Shown: in pieces, positions 38,238 through 47,982 of the stretch
Layout of the letters: each line of letters begins with the position of its first letter
Numbering within the stretch: position 1 is the first letter of the stretch
Source: an uncultured Rhodocyclaceae bacterium
Lineage (GTDB): Bacteria; Pseudomonadota; Gammaproteobacteria; Burkholderiales; Rhodocyclaceae
DNA length: 64,000 nucleotides
NCBI GenBank assembly: GCA_907163075.1
Contig: CAJQTY010000001.1
Location: 186,001-250,000, forward strand
Direction of reading: 5' to 3'
Notes under the pieces: model-generated
What the model saw: the letters and a program-made list of their open reading frames with translations, nothing else
Database searches by the model: none
Told to the model about the DNA's origin: nothing
Program-made: the position numbers and the translations under genes

Positions 38238-40472
38238 TTATTTTCCGCCCGCGCGCCAGCGCCGCAGGAGCAGTGAGTTCGAGACGACGGAGACCGAGCT
38301 CATGGCCATGGCCGCGCCGGCAATCACCGGGTTGAGCATTCCCAGCGCCGCCAGCGGGATACCCAGCACATTGTAGATGAAGGCGAAGAAGAGATTCTGG
38401 CGAATTTTGCCGAGCGTCGCGCGCGACAGCGCGATGGCGTCGGCGATGCCGTTCAGGTCGCTGCGCACCAGCGTCATGTCGGCGGCCTCGATGGCAGCGT
38501 CGGAACCCGCGCCGATAGCGAAGCTGATGTCGGCGGCGGCCAGCGCCGGCGCGTCGTTGATGCCGTCGCCAACCATCGCCACGACCGTGCCCCCGGTCTT
38601 CAGCGTGTCGACGGCGGCGGCCTTGTCGCCGGGCAGGATGCCGGCGCGGAAGTCGTCGATGCCGGCTTCGGCGGCAATCGCCGCCGCCGTCGCGGCATTG
38701 TCGCCGGTGAGCATGACGACGCGCAGCCCCATCGCTTTCAGGCGCGCCACGGCCGCGCGTGAGGTTTCGCGTAGCGGGTCGGCAATCGCCAGCAGGGCCA
38801 GCGCCTGGCAGTTCTCGGCGAGAACGACAACCGTCTTTCCCGTCGCCTGCAGCGCGACAATCCGCTCCAGCGGCAGCGCGACGCCGGCAAACCAGTCGGG
38901 CGCGCCGAGGCGCAGTACGCGGCCGTCAACCGTGCCTTCCACGCCCTGGCCGGGGATCGCCCGGAAATTGCTCAGCTTCGGCCGACTGGCCGGCACGGAC
39001 TGCGCGGATTGCGCGCGTTGCAGGATGGCGCGCGCCAGCGGATGTTCGGAGCCCTGCTCGAGTGCGGCGGCCAGGCGCAGGGCCTCGTCGGCGTCCACCG
39101 CCAGCGGCAACAGGTCGGTGACGACCGGTTCGCCGCGCGTCAGCGTGCCGGTCTTGTCGACGGCCAGGACGCCAATTTTTTCGGCGCGCTCCAGCGCCTC
39201 GGCGTTCTTGACCAGGATTCCGGCACGCGCGCCCTGCCCGGTGCCGACCATGATCGCCGTCGGCGTTGCCAGCCCGAGCGCACAGGGACAGGCGATGACC
39301 AGCACGGCAACGGCATTGACCAGCGCCGCGCTGAACACGCCGCCGAAGAACCACCAGCCGGCGAAGGTGAGCAGCGCAATGACGCAGACGACCGGCACAA
39401 AGATCGCCGAGATGCGGTCGGCCAGTCGCTGCACCGGCGCCTTCGACCCCTGCGCCTCGGCCACCATGCGGATGATGCCGGCCAGCAGCGTATGCTCGCC
39501 AACGCCGGTTGCCCGGCAGCGCAGCATGCCTTCACCGTTGGCGGTGGCGGCGAACACCCGGTCGCCGGCGCGCTTGGCCACCGGCATGCTTTCGCCGGTG
39601 AGCATCGCCTCGTTGACACTTGAAGCGCCGTCCACCACTTCGCCGTCGACCGGCAGGCTATCGCCGGGCCGCACGATGAAAATGTCGCCGGGAATCAGCA
39701 GCGACGCGTCGAGTTCGATGACTTGACCATCGCGCTCGACACGCGCCGTTTTCGGCTGCAGACGCACCAGCGCCTCGATGGCCGCCGTCGTTTTGGCCTT
39801 GGCCCGCGCTTCGAGCAGCTTGCCGAGCAGAACGAGCGTAATCACCGCCGCCGAAGCTTCGAAATAAACGTGCAGATGATCGAGGCCGAAGAGCGTGACG
39901 ATCAGGCTGAAGACGAACGCCATGCTGGTGCCCAGCGCGACCAGCACGTCCATGTTGGCGCCGCCGCCGCGCAAGGCCTTCCAGCCGCCGTCGTAGAAAC
40001 GCCAGCCGATCCAGAACTGCACCGGCGTCGCCAGAGCGAGTTGCAGCCAGCGCGGCAGCAGGTCCGGATGATGTCCGCTCCAGTCGGCACCTGAAAACAT
40101 GGTCGCCATCTGCGCCACCAATGGGAAGGTGAGCGCGGCCGAAATCCAGAAGCGGCGCAGTTCGGCCTGATAGACGGCGAGCTTCCGCGCTTTTTCTTCT
40201 TCACGCGATGCGTTGTCGGCCAGCCTGGCCTTGAAGCCGGCTTTTTCGACCGCGGCCATCAGCGAGGCCGGCTCGGCGACGCCCGGCACGTAGCGGATGC
40301 GCGCGCGCTCGGCCGCCAGATTGACCGCCGCCTCGACGCCCGGCAAGCGGTTGAGCACCTTCTCCAGGCGCGTCGAACAGGCCGCGCAGGTCATGCCTTC
40401 GATACCCAGTTCGACGGTCAGCTGCGCCGGAGAGGGTTCGAGAGATGCGGAGGGAGCGGACGATTTCGACAT
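38238..40472 (-). CDS. copA: Copper-translocating P1B-type ATPase (CopA/CcoI type)
   Basis: About 744 residues from the ATG at 40472 ([10 protein letters not shown]); the frame upstream to 40565 is a run-in. It has one N-terminal HMA domain with GMTCAAC and eight membrane helices. The transmembrane metal site is [12 protein letters not shown], the phosphorylation site [10 protein letters not shown] and the hinge [11 protein letters not shown]. Helix 7/8 residues are typical of Cu(I) pumps ([14 protein letters not shown] and [16 protein letters not shown]). The neighbouring TauE/DsbD-like gene is common in cbb3 oxidase maturation clusters, so it may supply copper to an oxidase and not serve only detoxification. 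Confidence 0.93.
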   Translation of the reverse strand: MSKSSAPSASLEPSPAQLTVELGIEGMTCAACSTRLEKVLNRLPGVEAAVNLAAERARIRYVPGVAEPASLMAAVEKAGFKARLADNASREEEKARKLAVYQAELRRFWISAALTFPLVAQMATMFSGADWSGHHPDLLPRWLQLALATPVQFWIGWRFYDGGWKALRGGGANMDVLVALGTSMAFVFSLIVTLFGLDHLHVYFEASAAVITLVLLGKLLEARAKAKTTAAIEALVRLQPKTARVERDGQVIELDASLLIPGDIFIVRPGDSLPVDGEVVDGASSVNEAMLTGESMPVAKRAGDRVFAATANGEGMLRCRATGVGEHTLLAGIIRMVAEAQGSKAPVQRLADRISAIFVPVVCVIALLTFAGWWFFGGVFSAALVNAVAVLVIACPCALGLATPTAIMVGTGQGARAGILVKNAEALERAEKIGVLAVDKTGTLTRGEPVVTDLLPLAVDADEALRLAAALEQGSEHPLARAILQRAQSAQSVPASRPKLSNFRAIPGQGVEGTVDGRVLRLGAPDWFAGVALPLERIVALQATGKTVVVLAENCQALALLAIADPLRETSRAAVARLKAMGLRVVMLTGDNAATAAAIAAEAGIDDFRAGILPGDKAAAVDTLKTGGTVVAMVGDGINDAPALAAADISFAIGAGSDAAIEAADMTLVRSDLNGIADAIALSRATLGKIRQNLFFAFIYNVLGIPLAALGMLNPVIAGAAMAMSSVSVVSNSLLLRRWRAGGK

Positions 40473-40491
40473 GGAATGACTACCAGAGCGC

Positions 40492-41163
40492 CTACGCCTG
40501 AACAAGCAGACGTAGCGCGGCAAACAGGCCCCACAGGCCAAAGGCCAGTACCAGCAGTCCGGCACTGATGCGTACGACCGGTTTCGCCGCGTATTCGTTC
40601 AGCCGAACGGCGAGCAAGCCGGCGAGCAGCAGATTGGGCAGCGTTCCCGCGCCGAAGGCCAGCATCATGCCGGCACCGCTCAGTGCCGAGCCGCTGGTCA
40701 GCGCCGTCACCAGGGCACTATAGACGAGGCCACACGGCAGCCAGCCCCACAGCAAACCGAGGGGGAAAGCCTGCGCCACGGTGCGCGCTGGCAGGAAGCG
40801 CCGCGACAGCGGCTGCAGGTGCCGCCACAGTTTCTGCCCGAAGCGCTCGGTGAAGGCCAGCGCGCGCGTGGCGCCCATCAGGTACAGCCCGAGCGCAACC
40901 AGCATCAGGTTGGCCAGAACGAAGAGAACGATACGCACCGGCAACTGGCCCGAAAGCGCCAGGCTTGCCCCGCCCACGGCGCCGGCAATGGCGCCCGCCG
41001 TAGCGTAGCTGACGATGCGCCCGAGGTTGTACGCCAGATGCAGCGCCGGCCGCGCGCCGGAGCCCATGGCCAGCGCCCCGACAATGCCGCCGCACATGCC
41101 GATGCAATGCGTGCCGCCAAGCAGGCCGATGAGGAACAGGGCAAGATAACTCGATTCAGGCAT
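40492..41163 (-). CDS. TauE/SafE-like (DsbD_2-type) membrane protein, probable cbb3-oxidase/copper maturation partner
   Basis: Six-helix inner-membrane protein of 223 residues from the ATG at 41163 ([13 protein letters not shown]). The conserved start [16 protein letters not shown] contains a cysteine/methionine motif. The second half has [13 protein letters not shown]. Proteins of this type sit next to copper ATPases and ccoNOQP genes in many proteobacteria. It is 19 bases upstream of copA in the same direction. The transported species is not known from sequence. Confidence 0.85.
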   Translation of the reverse strand: MPESSYLALFLIGLLGGTHCIGMCGGIVGALAMGSGARPALHLAYNLGRIVSYATAGAIAGAVGGASLALSGQLPVRIVLFVLANLMLVALGLYLMGATRALAFTERFGQKLWRHLQPLSRRFLPARTVAQAFPLGLLWGWLPCGLVYSALVTALTSGSALSGAGMMLAFGAGTLPNLLLAGLLAVRLNEYAAKPVVRISAGLLVLAFGLWGLFAALRLLVQA

Positions 41164-41260
41164 GAAGCGGAACGCGCAAACGGGAAACAGCGAGTTTAAC
41201 CTACTTGCCCGGCCGGCCCGTGGCGGAGGCACCCGCAGATTGATACGGCGTAGCGCCGTG

Positions 41261-41341
41261 GGCCGGAAAAGCGCAGCGCATTCCGACCCACGGGCGAGAC
41301 TGCCGCCGTCGAACGTCGGAAGGCGCTGCGCTTTTCCGACC
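41261..41341. repeat. Large inverted repeat with GGAAAAGCGCAGCGC core
   Basis: Arms 41261-41288 and 41314-41341 are nearly perfect inverted copies (core CGGAAAAGCGCAGCGC and its complement) around a 25-base loop. A third copy of the core lies at 48359-48374. The rest of 41164-41452 shows nothing coding. It is a REP-type element or a hairpin downstream of nothing obvious, since both flanking genes start here. Confidence 0.7.
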
Positions 41342-41497
41342 TACCAGGCCGGCACGCGGCATACGCCGGATCAGCTCGTAGGCCTTGCGCCTGCGGACGC
41401 CGCGGGCTCGAAGCTGCGCCTGGCGCCTTTCGCTTTCCCCCCTGCGTCAGAATAGTTGTCGCCTCAATAGAATCTCAACAATGGGCGGCAATAAAGG

Positions 41498-41977
41498 ATG
41501 GAAATGGCAAGGTACTCAGAGAAATTCAAAGGTAGAGTGGTAGCGCGATTGCTGCCGCCAGAAAGTGCGGCGTTGGACATGGTGGCTCGTGAAGTTGGCA
41601 TTGGTGCAGGCACGCTCGAACGTTGGCGAGATGACGTGCTGTCCATGCCCGCCCGAGGGCGGGCATGGACAGCGGCGGCGCGGCTGGAGGCGGTGATCGT
41701 CACGGCAGCGCTGGACGAAGCCGGCCAGAGCGCATGGTGTCGCGAACACGGCGTCTATCCGGACGAACTGCTCCAATGGCGGAGCAGTGCGACCACCGCA
41801 CTGGCCGAGCCGGAAGAACTCAGAGCCAGCCCACAAGCCACCCGGCAAGACAAGAAACGTATCAAGGAACTCGAACGCGAGTTGCTGCGCAAGGACCGGG
41901 CACTCGCCGAAACGGCAGCCCTGCTGGTGCTCTCAAAAAAAGTCGCGGCGATCTTCAACAAGGGAGAGGACGAATGA
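41498..41977 (+). CDS. IS3-family transposase OrfA
   Basis: DNA-binding protein of 159 residues. It has an N-terminal helix-turn-helix (ARYSEKFKGRVVARLL to VAREVGIGAGTLERW) and a C-terminal coiled-coil region (KRIKELERELLRKDRALAET). Its TGA overlaps the orfB ATG (ATGA), so OrfB would be made by coupling or by -1 frameshifting as in other IS3 elements. A perfect 15-base inverted repeat (41640-41654 and 41657-41671) lies inside the coding sequence. Confidence 0.88.
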   Translation: MEMARYSEKFKGRVVARLLPPESAALDMVAREVGIGAGTLERWRDDVLSMPARGRAWTAAARLEAVIVTAALDEAGQSAWCREHGVYPDELLQWRSSATTALAEPEELRASPQATRQDKKRIKELERELLRKDRALAETAALLVLSKKVAAIFNKGEDE

Positions 41978-43065
41978 TCGGCCTCGAAGACCGCCAGGCG
42001 CTGACCCGAGATATCCACGCTGCCCATGCGGCCGGGGCACGGCTCAAACCGGCCTGCGCAATGGCGGGCATCGACCTGCGCACCCTCCAGCGCTGGCAGG
42101 CAAGCGCTGGGCTGATCGGCGGCGATCGCCGGCCGCAAGCCGTTCGCCCGCCCTCCGGTCACGCCCTGACCGCGGCCGAGCGGGCGCACGTGCTGGCCGT
42201 GGCCAACGAACCTCGCTTTGCAGCCGTGCCACCGGCACGCATTGTGCCGATGCTGGCGGATGAAGGCATTTACCTGGCCAGCGAATCCACCTTCAGCCGG
42301 GTACTCAAGGCCCACGGCCAAACCACCCACCGTGGGCGCGCCAAGGCGCCGCAGCAACGGCGACCGCCGACCACGCATATCGCTACCGAACCGCGCCAGG
42401 TGTGGTGCTGGGACATGACCTATCTGCCAGCCCAAGTGCAGGGCCGATGGTTTCACCTCTACCTCATCCTTGACCTGTATAGCCGCAAGATTGTCGGTTG
42501 GGAGGTGCATGACAGCGATCACGCCGATCATGCGGCGCATCTGGTGCGCCGTACGGCGCTGGCCGAGGGTATTGCCGCGCTGAGCAGCAAGCCCGTCTTG
42601 CACGGTGACAACGGCGCGACGCTCAAGGCGACGACGGTGCTGGCGATGCTCAACTGGTTGGGTGTCAAACCCTCGTATTCGCGGCCCCGGGTCAGCGATG
42701 ACAACGCTTACGCCGAGTCGCTGTTTCGCACCGCCAAATACCGCCCTGAGTTTCCTGCCAAAGGCTTTGCCGAGCTCGACGATGCCCGTGCCTGGGCGGT
42801 CAGCTTCGTGCATTGGTACAACGTCGAGCATCGCCACAGTGGCATTCGTTACGTCAGCCCGGCCCAGCGCCATGCCGGCGAGGATCGGGCCATTCTCGCC
42901 GCTCGACATGCGTTGTATGCCTCGGCACGCGAACTCAACCCGGCACGCTGGTCAGGGAGAACACGAAACTGGACGCCCGTCGGTGCCGTGACACTCAATC
43001 CCGAACGCGATTGCATCGCCAACGCGCGTTCGGAAGACAAGCATATTCAGCCGTTGGCTGCATGA
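41974..43065 (+). CDS. IS3-family transposase OrfB (DDE integrase domain)
   Basis: Catalytic subunit of 363 residues. The DDE triad is seen as WCWDMTYLPA (first Asp), VLHGDNGA (second Asp) and DDNAYAESLFRTAKYRPEF (Glu 35 residues later), followed by the HWYNVEHRHSGI motif. I start it at the ATG overlapping orfA; the longer upstream frame is a shadow of orfA. Complete. Confidence 0.92.
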   Translation: MIGLEDRQALTRDIHAAHAAGARLKPACAMAGIDLRTLQRWQASAGLIGGDRRPQAVRPPSGHALTAAERAHVLAVANEPRFAAVPPARIVPMLADEGIYLASESTFSRVLKAHGQTTHRGRAKAPQQRRPPTTHIATEPRQVWCWDMTYLPAQVQGRWFHLYLILDLYSRKIVGWEVHDSDHADHAAHLVRRTALAEGIAALSSKPVLHGDNGATLKATTVLAMLNWLGVKPSYSRPRVSDDNAYAESLFRTAKYRPEFPAKGFAELDDARAWAVSFVHWYNVEHRHSGIRYVSPAQRHAGEDRAILAARHALYASARELNPARWSGRTRNWTPVGAVTLNPERDCIANARSEDKHIQPLAA

Positions 43066-43080
43066 CCGAGGCGACAACTA

Positions 43081-43796
43081 CCTTGACGCGCGCCGGCCAA
43101 GATACATTCATCCAAGCCTACGATGCCGCGATTCAGGTGTGGGGCGTGGCATGGAATCTTTCAACTGGCCTGTACTGGGCGCACCCTTGGGATTTCTTGA
43201 CCCTTGACAGCCAGTCGCGTCACTACATCAACAAGCGACTTGGTCTTAATGTTGCCAACCGTGGCAATCCAGCCCAGATATTCGGCGAGTTACTGACGCT
43301 GTTGGAGGCTGGAAAACGCACACCCAGCGAGGCGCTTGAGTTGTGCTACCCGGATGCCGATGGCGTGCGACGGCCGGTTCATATCCCCGAGAATTTGTAT
43401 GTAATAGGCACGATGAACATTGCAGACCGTTCGCTGGCGCTGGTGGATTTGGCGCTGCGCCGTCGCTTTGCATTCGTCGGGCTGGAGCCGAGGCTGGGTT
43501 CGGTTTGGCGAGAGTGGGTAGTCAAGGCGTGCGGCGTTGATGAAGCGCTGGTAACCGAAATCGAACAACGGATTGCCGACCTGAATGAGCGCATCGCTTC
43601 AGATGCTCGGCTTGGCAAGCAGTTCCGGATCGGCCACAGCTACGTGACACCGGTACACCGTTTGGAGTCCGGGGACACCAAAAAATGGTTCGCGCAGGTG
43701 GTGGAGACAGAGATCGGTCCGCTGCTGGAAGAATATTGGTTTGATGTGCCTGACGAGGCACAGAAGGCGACTATGCAGCTGATGCAGGGATGGTAA
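43081..43796 (+). pseudogene. mcrB: McrB-type restriction GTPase remnant (N-terminus cut, Walker A region deleted)
   Basis: The frame enters from the IS3 right end and reads RAGQDTFIQAYDAAIQVWGV, then FLTLDSQSRHYINKRLGL, which looks like the N-terminal region of McrB-like proteins. It passes directly into the C-terminal part of the AAA+ domain (PENLYVIGTMNIADRSLALV, RRRFAFV). The nucleotide-binding P-loop and Walker B that belong between them are missing, so an in-frame internal deletion is likely. The stop overlaps the mcrC start. It cannot act as a GTPase. Confidence 0.8.
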
Positions 43797-44764
43797 TGAA
43801 GTCAGCCCTGCAGCCAAGGGAAGAAGAGCCATCAGACACCCCTGGTTTTGTCGGGCGTATCCCGGTACGCAACCTTTGGCTGCTGATGCTGTATGCGTCA
43901 GATCTGTTCCGCACACGTGGCATTGGAAGGGTTGGTCTGGAAGATAGTCCAGACGATTTGCCTGATCTGGTCGCCGAGATTCTGGCCCACGCGGTAGAGG
44001 TTCGGCAGCGGCGGCGTCTGAGCTTGGGATACTGCTCGCGTGAGGCAGCACTGAGCCGGGTTCGAGGCCGCATAGATGTACTGGCTACTGAACGCCGTCA
44101 GCTTTTTGATCGCGGCATGGTGGCGTGTCGCTTCGATGAACTCACCATCGACACCCCACGCAACCGTTTTGTACGGTCAGCACTGGAAGCCATTTCCAGA
44201 ATCGTGCAACGGCAGGATATTGCCCACCGCTGCCGCGCTCTGGCCGGCAGCATGATGGCGCAGGGAGTCTCCGGTGAACCGCCAACCCGCGCGCAAATGA
44301 GCACCGATCGCTTTGGGCGGCACGATGCGGACGATCGTCTGATGGTGGCCGCTGCAAAACTGGCATTTGAACTGACGCTTCCGACCGAGGCATCTGGCAC
44401 AAATGTGCTTACGTTGCCGGATCGTGAGGCAACTTGGGTTCGCCGTCTGTTCGAGCGGGCGGTAGGTGGCTTTTACGATGTAGTGCTGAGCCCGCAGGGA
44501 TGGCTGGTGAAATGCGGTGGAACGCTGGGCTGGCAAATCTCGCAGAAGACCACCGGAATCGACAGCATCTTGCCCACGATGCGAACCGACGTGGTACTCG
44601 ATCATCCGATCACGGGGCGTCGGATCGTGAACTACACCAAGTTCACGTCCATCGTGACCAACGGCTGGTATCGCGAAGAAACGCTGCGTAGCGGCTATGT
44701 TTACCAAATCTACGCCTACTCGACGATTCATCCAAGTTATCTCGACGGCGCGGAGATAGGTTGA
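43790..44764 (+). pseudogene. mcrC: McrC-type restriction endonuclease subunit, probably inactive
   Basis: 324 residues. The N-terminal VGRIPVRNLWLLMLYASDLF and middle part match McrC-like proteins of McrBC modified-cytosine restriction systems. The nuclease core reads SILPTMRTDVVL then RRIVNYTKFTSIV. In relatives the latter is (V/I)IDTKF, so the catalytic Asp before T-K is replaced by Tyr. The C-terminus leaves the family after YVYQIYAY and stops within 14 residues. Both features, together with the broken mcrB, argue for a dead system. The start is either 43790 or 43796. Confidence 0.75.
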
Positions 44765-44848
44765 GTGGTTGCTGAGTACCGGCACCGCTTAAAGTGCATG
44801 CTGGTCATCCAGCAATGTCCGAGGCTGTCGCAAACAAGCCAACATCAA

Positions 44849-44870
44849 TGGCATACCAAATGGCATACCA
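44849..44870 (-). repeat. Ten-base direct repeat TGGCATACCA x2 beside tRNA-Ser
   Basis: TGGCATACCA occurs at 44849-44858 and 44861-44870, just downstream of the tRNA-Ser terminator. Repeats of this form are common at the start of integrase genes next to tRNA sites. The integrase itself is absent. It may mark the scar of a lost genomic island. Confidence 0.4.
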
Positions 44871-44884
44871 ATAAATAAATAAAA

Positions 44885-44916
44885 CAAAAAAGCCCTGAAT
44901 AATCAGGGCTTTTTTG
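44885..44916 (-). terminator. Rho-independent terminator of tRNA-Ser (bidirectional)
   Basis: AGCCCTGA (44891-44898) pairs with TCAGGGCT (44903-44910) around a four-base loop. A-rich and T-rich sequence lies on both sides, so it can work in both directions. It starts nine bases beyond the tRNA CCA end. Confidence 0.9.
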
Positions 44917-44924
44917 TTTGTTCG

Positions 44925-45015
<91 letters not shown>

Positions 45016-45239
45016 GGAAGAGGGCGCATTCTAGCAGAAGCGTAGTGGTTCAACAAATACTCGGGATATTTTGCAGGGCGATCGCATCGATGTCGATGAC
45101 ATGGCCAGTGGCCGATTGATGCATCGGGTTGAAATGGGTAAACCCCTGAGCGCCAACTCAACAATCGGGATTCGATGCCTGGACGCAGGGCAACAGCACG
45201 CGCCATACGCAAGGCCAAGTTGCATGTGCTTTAGGCCGC

Positions 45240-45443
45240 CCATGAACAAGTCCCCCTCCAGCACAGCTTCAGTGCCGCCAACGTCAATGACGTTTCGGAA
45301 GGTACGAGAAGCCGCTTCTGCGCATCGTCGTGGTGCGGCCTGACAAGGAGCGCCCTTTGATATTGGCTACCAATGACCTGGATTCCTCCGCCTCGGTCAT
45401 TGCCCAGCACCACAAGGATCGCTGGCAGATCGAGATGTTCTTC
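45240..45443 (+). pseudogene. IS4-family transposase, left fragment
   Basis: The plus-strand frame reads RYEKPLLRIVVVRPDKERPL then ILATNDLDSSASVIAQHHKD and RWQIEMFF, a typical IS4 segment around the catalytic Glu (the YREK-like RWQIE region). It breaks off after FF at 45443. The protein resumes at 47983 with FKWIK, so one gene was split by the inserted element between. Sequence upstream of about 45240 is not clearly recognisable; in 45016-45239 I see no supported gene. Confidence 0.75.
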
Positions 45444-45474
45444 GACTACCTTTCATTCTGCACTCCTTCGTAGG

Positions 45475-47519
45475 TCATTGAATATCCAGAGCCATCTGAT
45501 CTGAATTGTGGGTTGACGGGCTTTGCCGAGTCCTGGTGACCAGGTAGTCGGCGAGGTCGTCCAGGCGAATGGCCCACGGTGCGTTGCGGCAGGCTTGCTT
45601 AGCCGCCAAGTCCTTCCGCCGGATCAGGCGCAGCACGGTCGTTGGCGTAACCTTCAGCACGGCGGCGGCTTCATCGACGGTCAGTTCGCCGCGTGCTTGG
45701 CGCTCGCCCTCGCGATAGGCGGCAACGCGGTGACCCTGGCGGATTGAACACACCCTGGCGGCAGTCCAGGTCTTTCCGTGCGCCGTGCGGTGGCCTAATC
45801 GGTTGATTGTCGCAGCGATGCGCTCGTCGGGCTGTTGGCGGGCCAACGAGGTGATAAGTTCGATGGTTTCGGGACTCGTGACGTGGCGATGTTGACCGAT
45901 TGATGTCTTCTTAAGGCTTAACTCGGTGTGATCGCCGCCTTGCCAGTGCAGTGCACGATGAAGCGCACTGAGTCGCCCACGGAATTGACGATGATTTCCT
46001 TCAATACGGTACGCAGGATATGCTTCTTGATGTCATGCGAACTCGCCGGGTGATACCACAGCCGTGGCAGATCATTGGCCAGCAGAAGCAGATTCTGCTT
46101 CGTTTCTTCGCTCGGCGCAAAGGGGTGTTGTTGCATCAGCCCTTCGACTTCCTCTTCAAGGCCAGACTGTACTGCCATTGCGTCGTTCCAGCGCCTTTCG
46201 AGCGTACCGGCTACGAGACGGTTTGAAGGATCGACGGCGTCATATTGGCGCTGTGCGCGGCTCACCTCGTAGCCAGCCCGTTGCAGCGCTAGCCGCTTCT
46301 GGACAAGCCGTTCGTCCTCGACGCCTTGCAGATTCTCGATGGCGGTCAGCGCGGCTTCAAGCCCCAAAGGCTCAAGACAGCGGAGCACCTGCTCGACTAC
46401 CATCCGATCAGCGCCAAGGCCACCGAACATGACGCAGCACGACTGCTCGCGGGAAAGAATGCGCGTCGGGCATTGATAACGAATGCTTGTGGGCCCTGGG
46501 TACTGCACGGTGAGCTTGGCCCCGCAATGGCCGCAGCGCAACAGCCCTGAGAGCAATGCGCTGCCGCCCCTGACTGATCCACGCACCGCGCTGCCCCGGC
46601 CGTTAGTATTGTGCGCCATCATTTCCTGGTTCTTGCGATACACGTCCCAGTCGATGTAGCCCCCGTGGTGATCGACGATCATGACCGCCCAGTCCTCGGG
46701 TTTCCGATGATGGGTACGCACGACGCGCTTGCGCCCCTGCTCGATCCGAACATTGGATTTGGTGCGACCGTACGCGTAGACGCCGGCATACATCGGGTTC
46801 TGTAGCAGGCTCAACAAGCTGTGGTAACGCGGCGGCTTCCAAATAATGCATTCGCTACCCACTGCCGGCATATCGATGCACTGCTCACAGAGCCAGAAAT
46901 AAAGGCGTCGTGCACTTCCGAACTCGGCGAATTTGCGAAACACCAGTTCGATGGTCGAGCGCACGCGCTCGTCGGGATCCTTCTCAATACGGTCGTCGCA
47001 GGATCGTACGTAGCCGATCGGAACGCGCATGAATAGTTCGCCACGCTTGGCCTTTTGCTTGATGGCCGCTTGCGCTCGCTGTCTGAAGCTGGCCAGTTCC
47101 ATCTCGCTGATCGTTCCCTTCATACCCAGTAGCAGCCGGTCGTTCATCTGCGCAGGATCATAAATCCCATCGGCGTCGATAAGCAACGCTCCCACGACGC
47201 TGCAAAACTCGAGCAGCGTATGCCAATCGCGACCGTTGCGTGCCAGGCGCGATGCTTCGATGCTCAGGACCGCGCCGACATGGCCATCACACAGCAACCC
47301 CAGCAGTCGCTCAAAGCCCGGTCGCACCGTGCCTGAACCCGAGCGTCCGAGATCATCGTCGATGACATCGACCTGCGCCCATCCCAATTCCCGTGCCCTG
47401 TCGACCAATGCGTACTGTCGGCGCTGGCTCTCCAGGTTATTCTGCACTTGGTCGGCTGTTGATTGACGTACATAGACACAAGCCCTGCGCGACAGATGCT
47501 CAGCGGTAATCTTACTCAT
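45475..47519 (-). pseudogene. Large serine recombinase, frameshifted near the C-terminus
   Basis: The N-terminal resolvase domain has the catalytic Ser in CVYVRQSTADQ (about residue 20) and SIEASRLARNGRDWH. It is followed by the recombinase domain (RVPIGYVRSCDDRIEKDPDE) and a zinc ribbon (LLRCGHCGAKLTV then CPTRILSREQSCC). The frame stops at 45918 after VHCTGKAAITPS. A five-base tandem duplication (CAGTG twice on the plus strand, 45944-45953) causes this. Removing one copy restores HWQGGDHTELSLKKTSIGQH and runs on through a C-terminal helix-turn-helix (LTVDEAAAVLKVTPTTVLRL) to 45475, giving about 680 residues, the family's usual full length. The 123-residue ORF 45475-45846 is therefore the detached tail. 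Confidence 0.85.
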
Positions 47520-47673
47520 CGTGCGCCTCCTTGTTGAACTTCACGGCCATGGTTTGCAACCACTGCACCGTTTGCTGAAACAGCAGTGCCTGAATACTCT
47601 GCGGCAGTTGCGGCAGAGGCGGAGATTCGGTATCTTCGAATAGGACTCTCTGAGTTGTCTCGCGTAGTGGCAT
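47512..47673 (-). CDS. Small protein coupled to the serine recombinase
   Basis: 53 residues from the ATG at 47673 (MPLRETTQRVLFEDTESPPL), ending KFNKEAHDE. The stop overlaps the recombinase start by eight bases, which suggests translational coupling. Function unknown; a small accessory gene directly before the recombinase is common in such elements. Confidence 0.55.
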   Translation of the reverse strand: MPLRETTQRVLFEDTESPPLPQLPQSIQALLFQQTVQWLQTMAVKFNKEAHDE

Positions 47674-47893
47674 CGCGCTCTCCTGTAAGGCCTGAACAGG
47701 CCGACAAGGATAAGAATGTCGATACCACGCGGCGGAGCGCAACCAATACAAAAAGAGGCAGGCACGGCTCACGGGTTAACTGCACCTCGCCGGCGGCGAG
47801 TTCAGTCATCCAGGCGGGAATTGATACCGTCGTTCCATCAAGCCGTCGCACGACATAACACGGCTCGTCATGGACCTGATGTCGCCTGACCAC
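47516..47893 (-). CDS. DUF5372-like protein of the recombinase element
   Basis: The frame reads RFHPFAGERLAVVRRHQVHD (starting before the GTG at 47893) then VRRLDGTTVSIPAWMTELAA, which fits the DUF5372 pattern HPF(H/A)...G...(V/I)...LPA.WT. The family normally ends after about 90 residues, roughly where the 53-residue ORF begins. The C-terminal part of this frame overlaps that ORF completely and may not be real. The true start is uncertain, with no good ATG. Confidence 0.45.
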   Translation of the reverse strand: MVRRHQVHDEPCYVVRRLDGTTVSIPAWMTELAAGEVQLTREPCLPLFVLVALRRVVSTFLSLSACSGLTGERDATTRDNSESPIRRYRISASAATAAEYSGTAVSANGAVVANHGREVQQGGAR

Positions 47894-47982
47894 CGCAAGG
47901 CGCTCACCCGCGAACGGATGAAAGCGATACCAGACGACTACCTCACTGGAGAGATGTTGCCGGGCAGTATGTCGCCCAGTTG

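Larger units (their letters stand above)
41453..43080 (+). mobile_element. IS3-family insertion sequence
   Basis: Bounded by 13-base inverted repeats TAGTTGTCGCCTC (41453-41465) and its complement (43068-43080). It contains the two usual overlapping genes. No direct target duplication is seen, and the right flank is a truncated mcrB, so the insertion was probably followed by a deletion to its left. Both genes look intact, so the element may be active. Confidence 0.88.
45444..47982 (-). mobile_element. Serine-recombinase element inserted into an IS4 transposase gene
   Basis: About 2.54 kb lies between the two halves of the IS4 transposase frame. It holds a large serine recombinase gene, a small coupled ORF and a DUF5372-like ORF, all on the minus strand. 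A TTC triplet is present at both junctions (45441-45443 and 47983-47985) and could be the short crossover core. No inverted ends are seen, as expected for large serine recombinases. Confidence 0.75.

Noticed and set aside
44885-44916. Attachment site core at tRNA-Ser
   Set aside because: The hairpin is a normal terminator; no duplicated tRNA 3' end was found in the window.
45475-45846. A separate excisionase-like helix-turn-helix gene next to the recombinase
   Set aside because: The sequence is the C-terminal tail of the recombinase, separated by a five-base duplication, not an independent gene.
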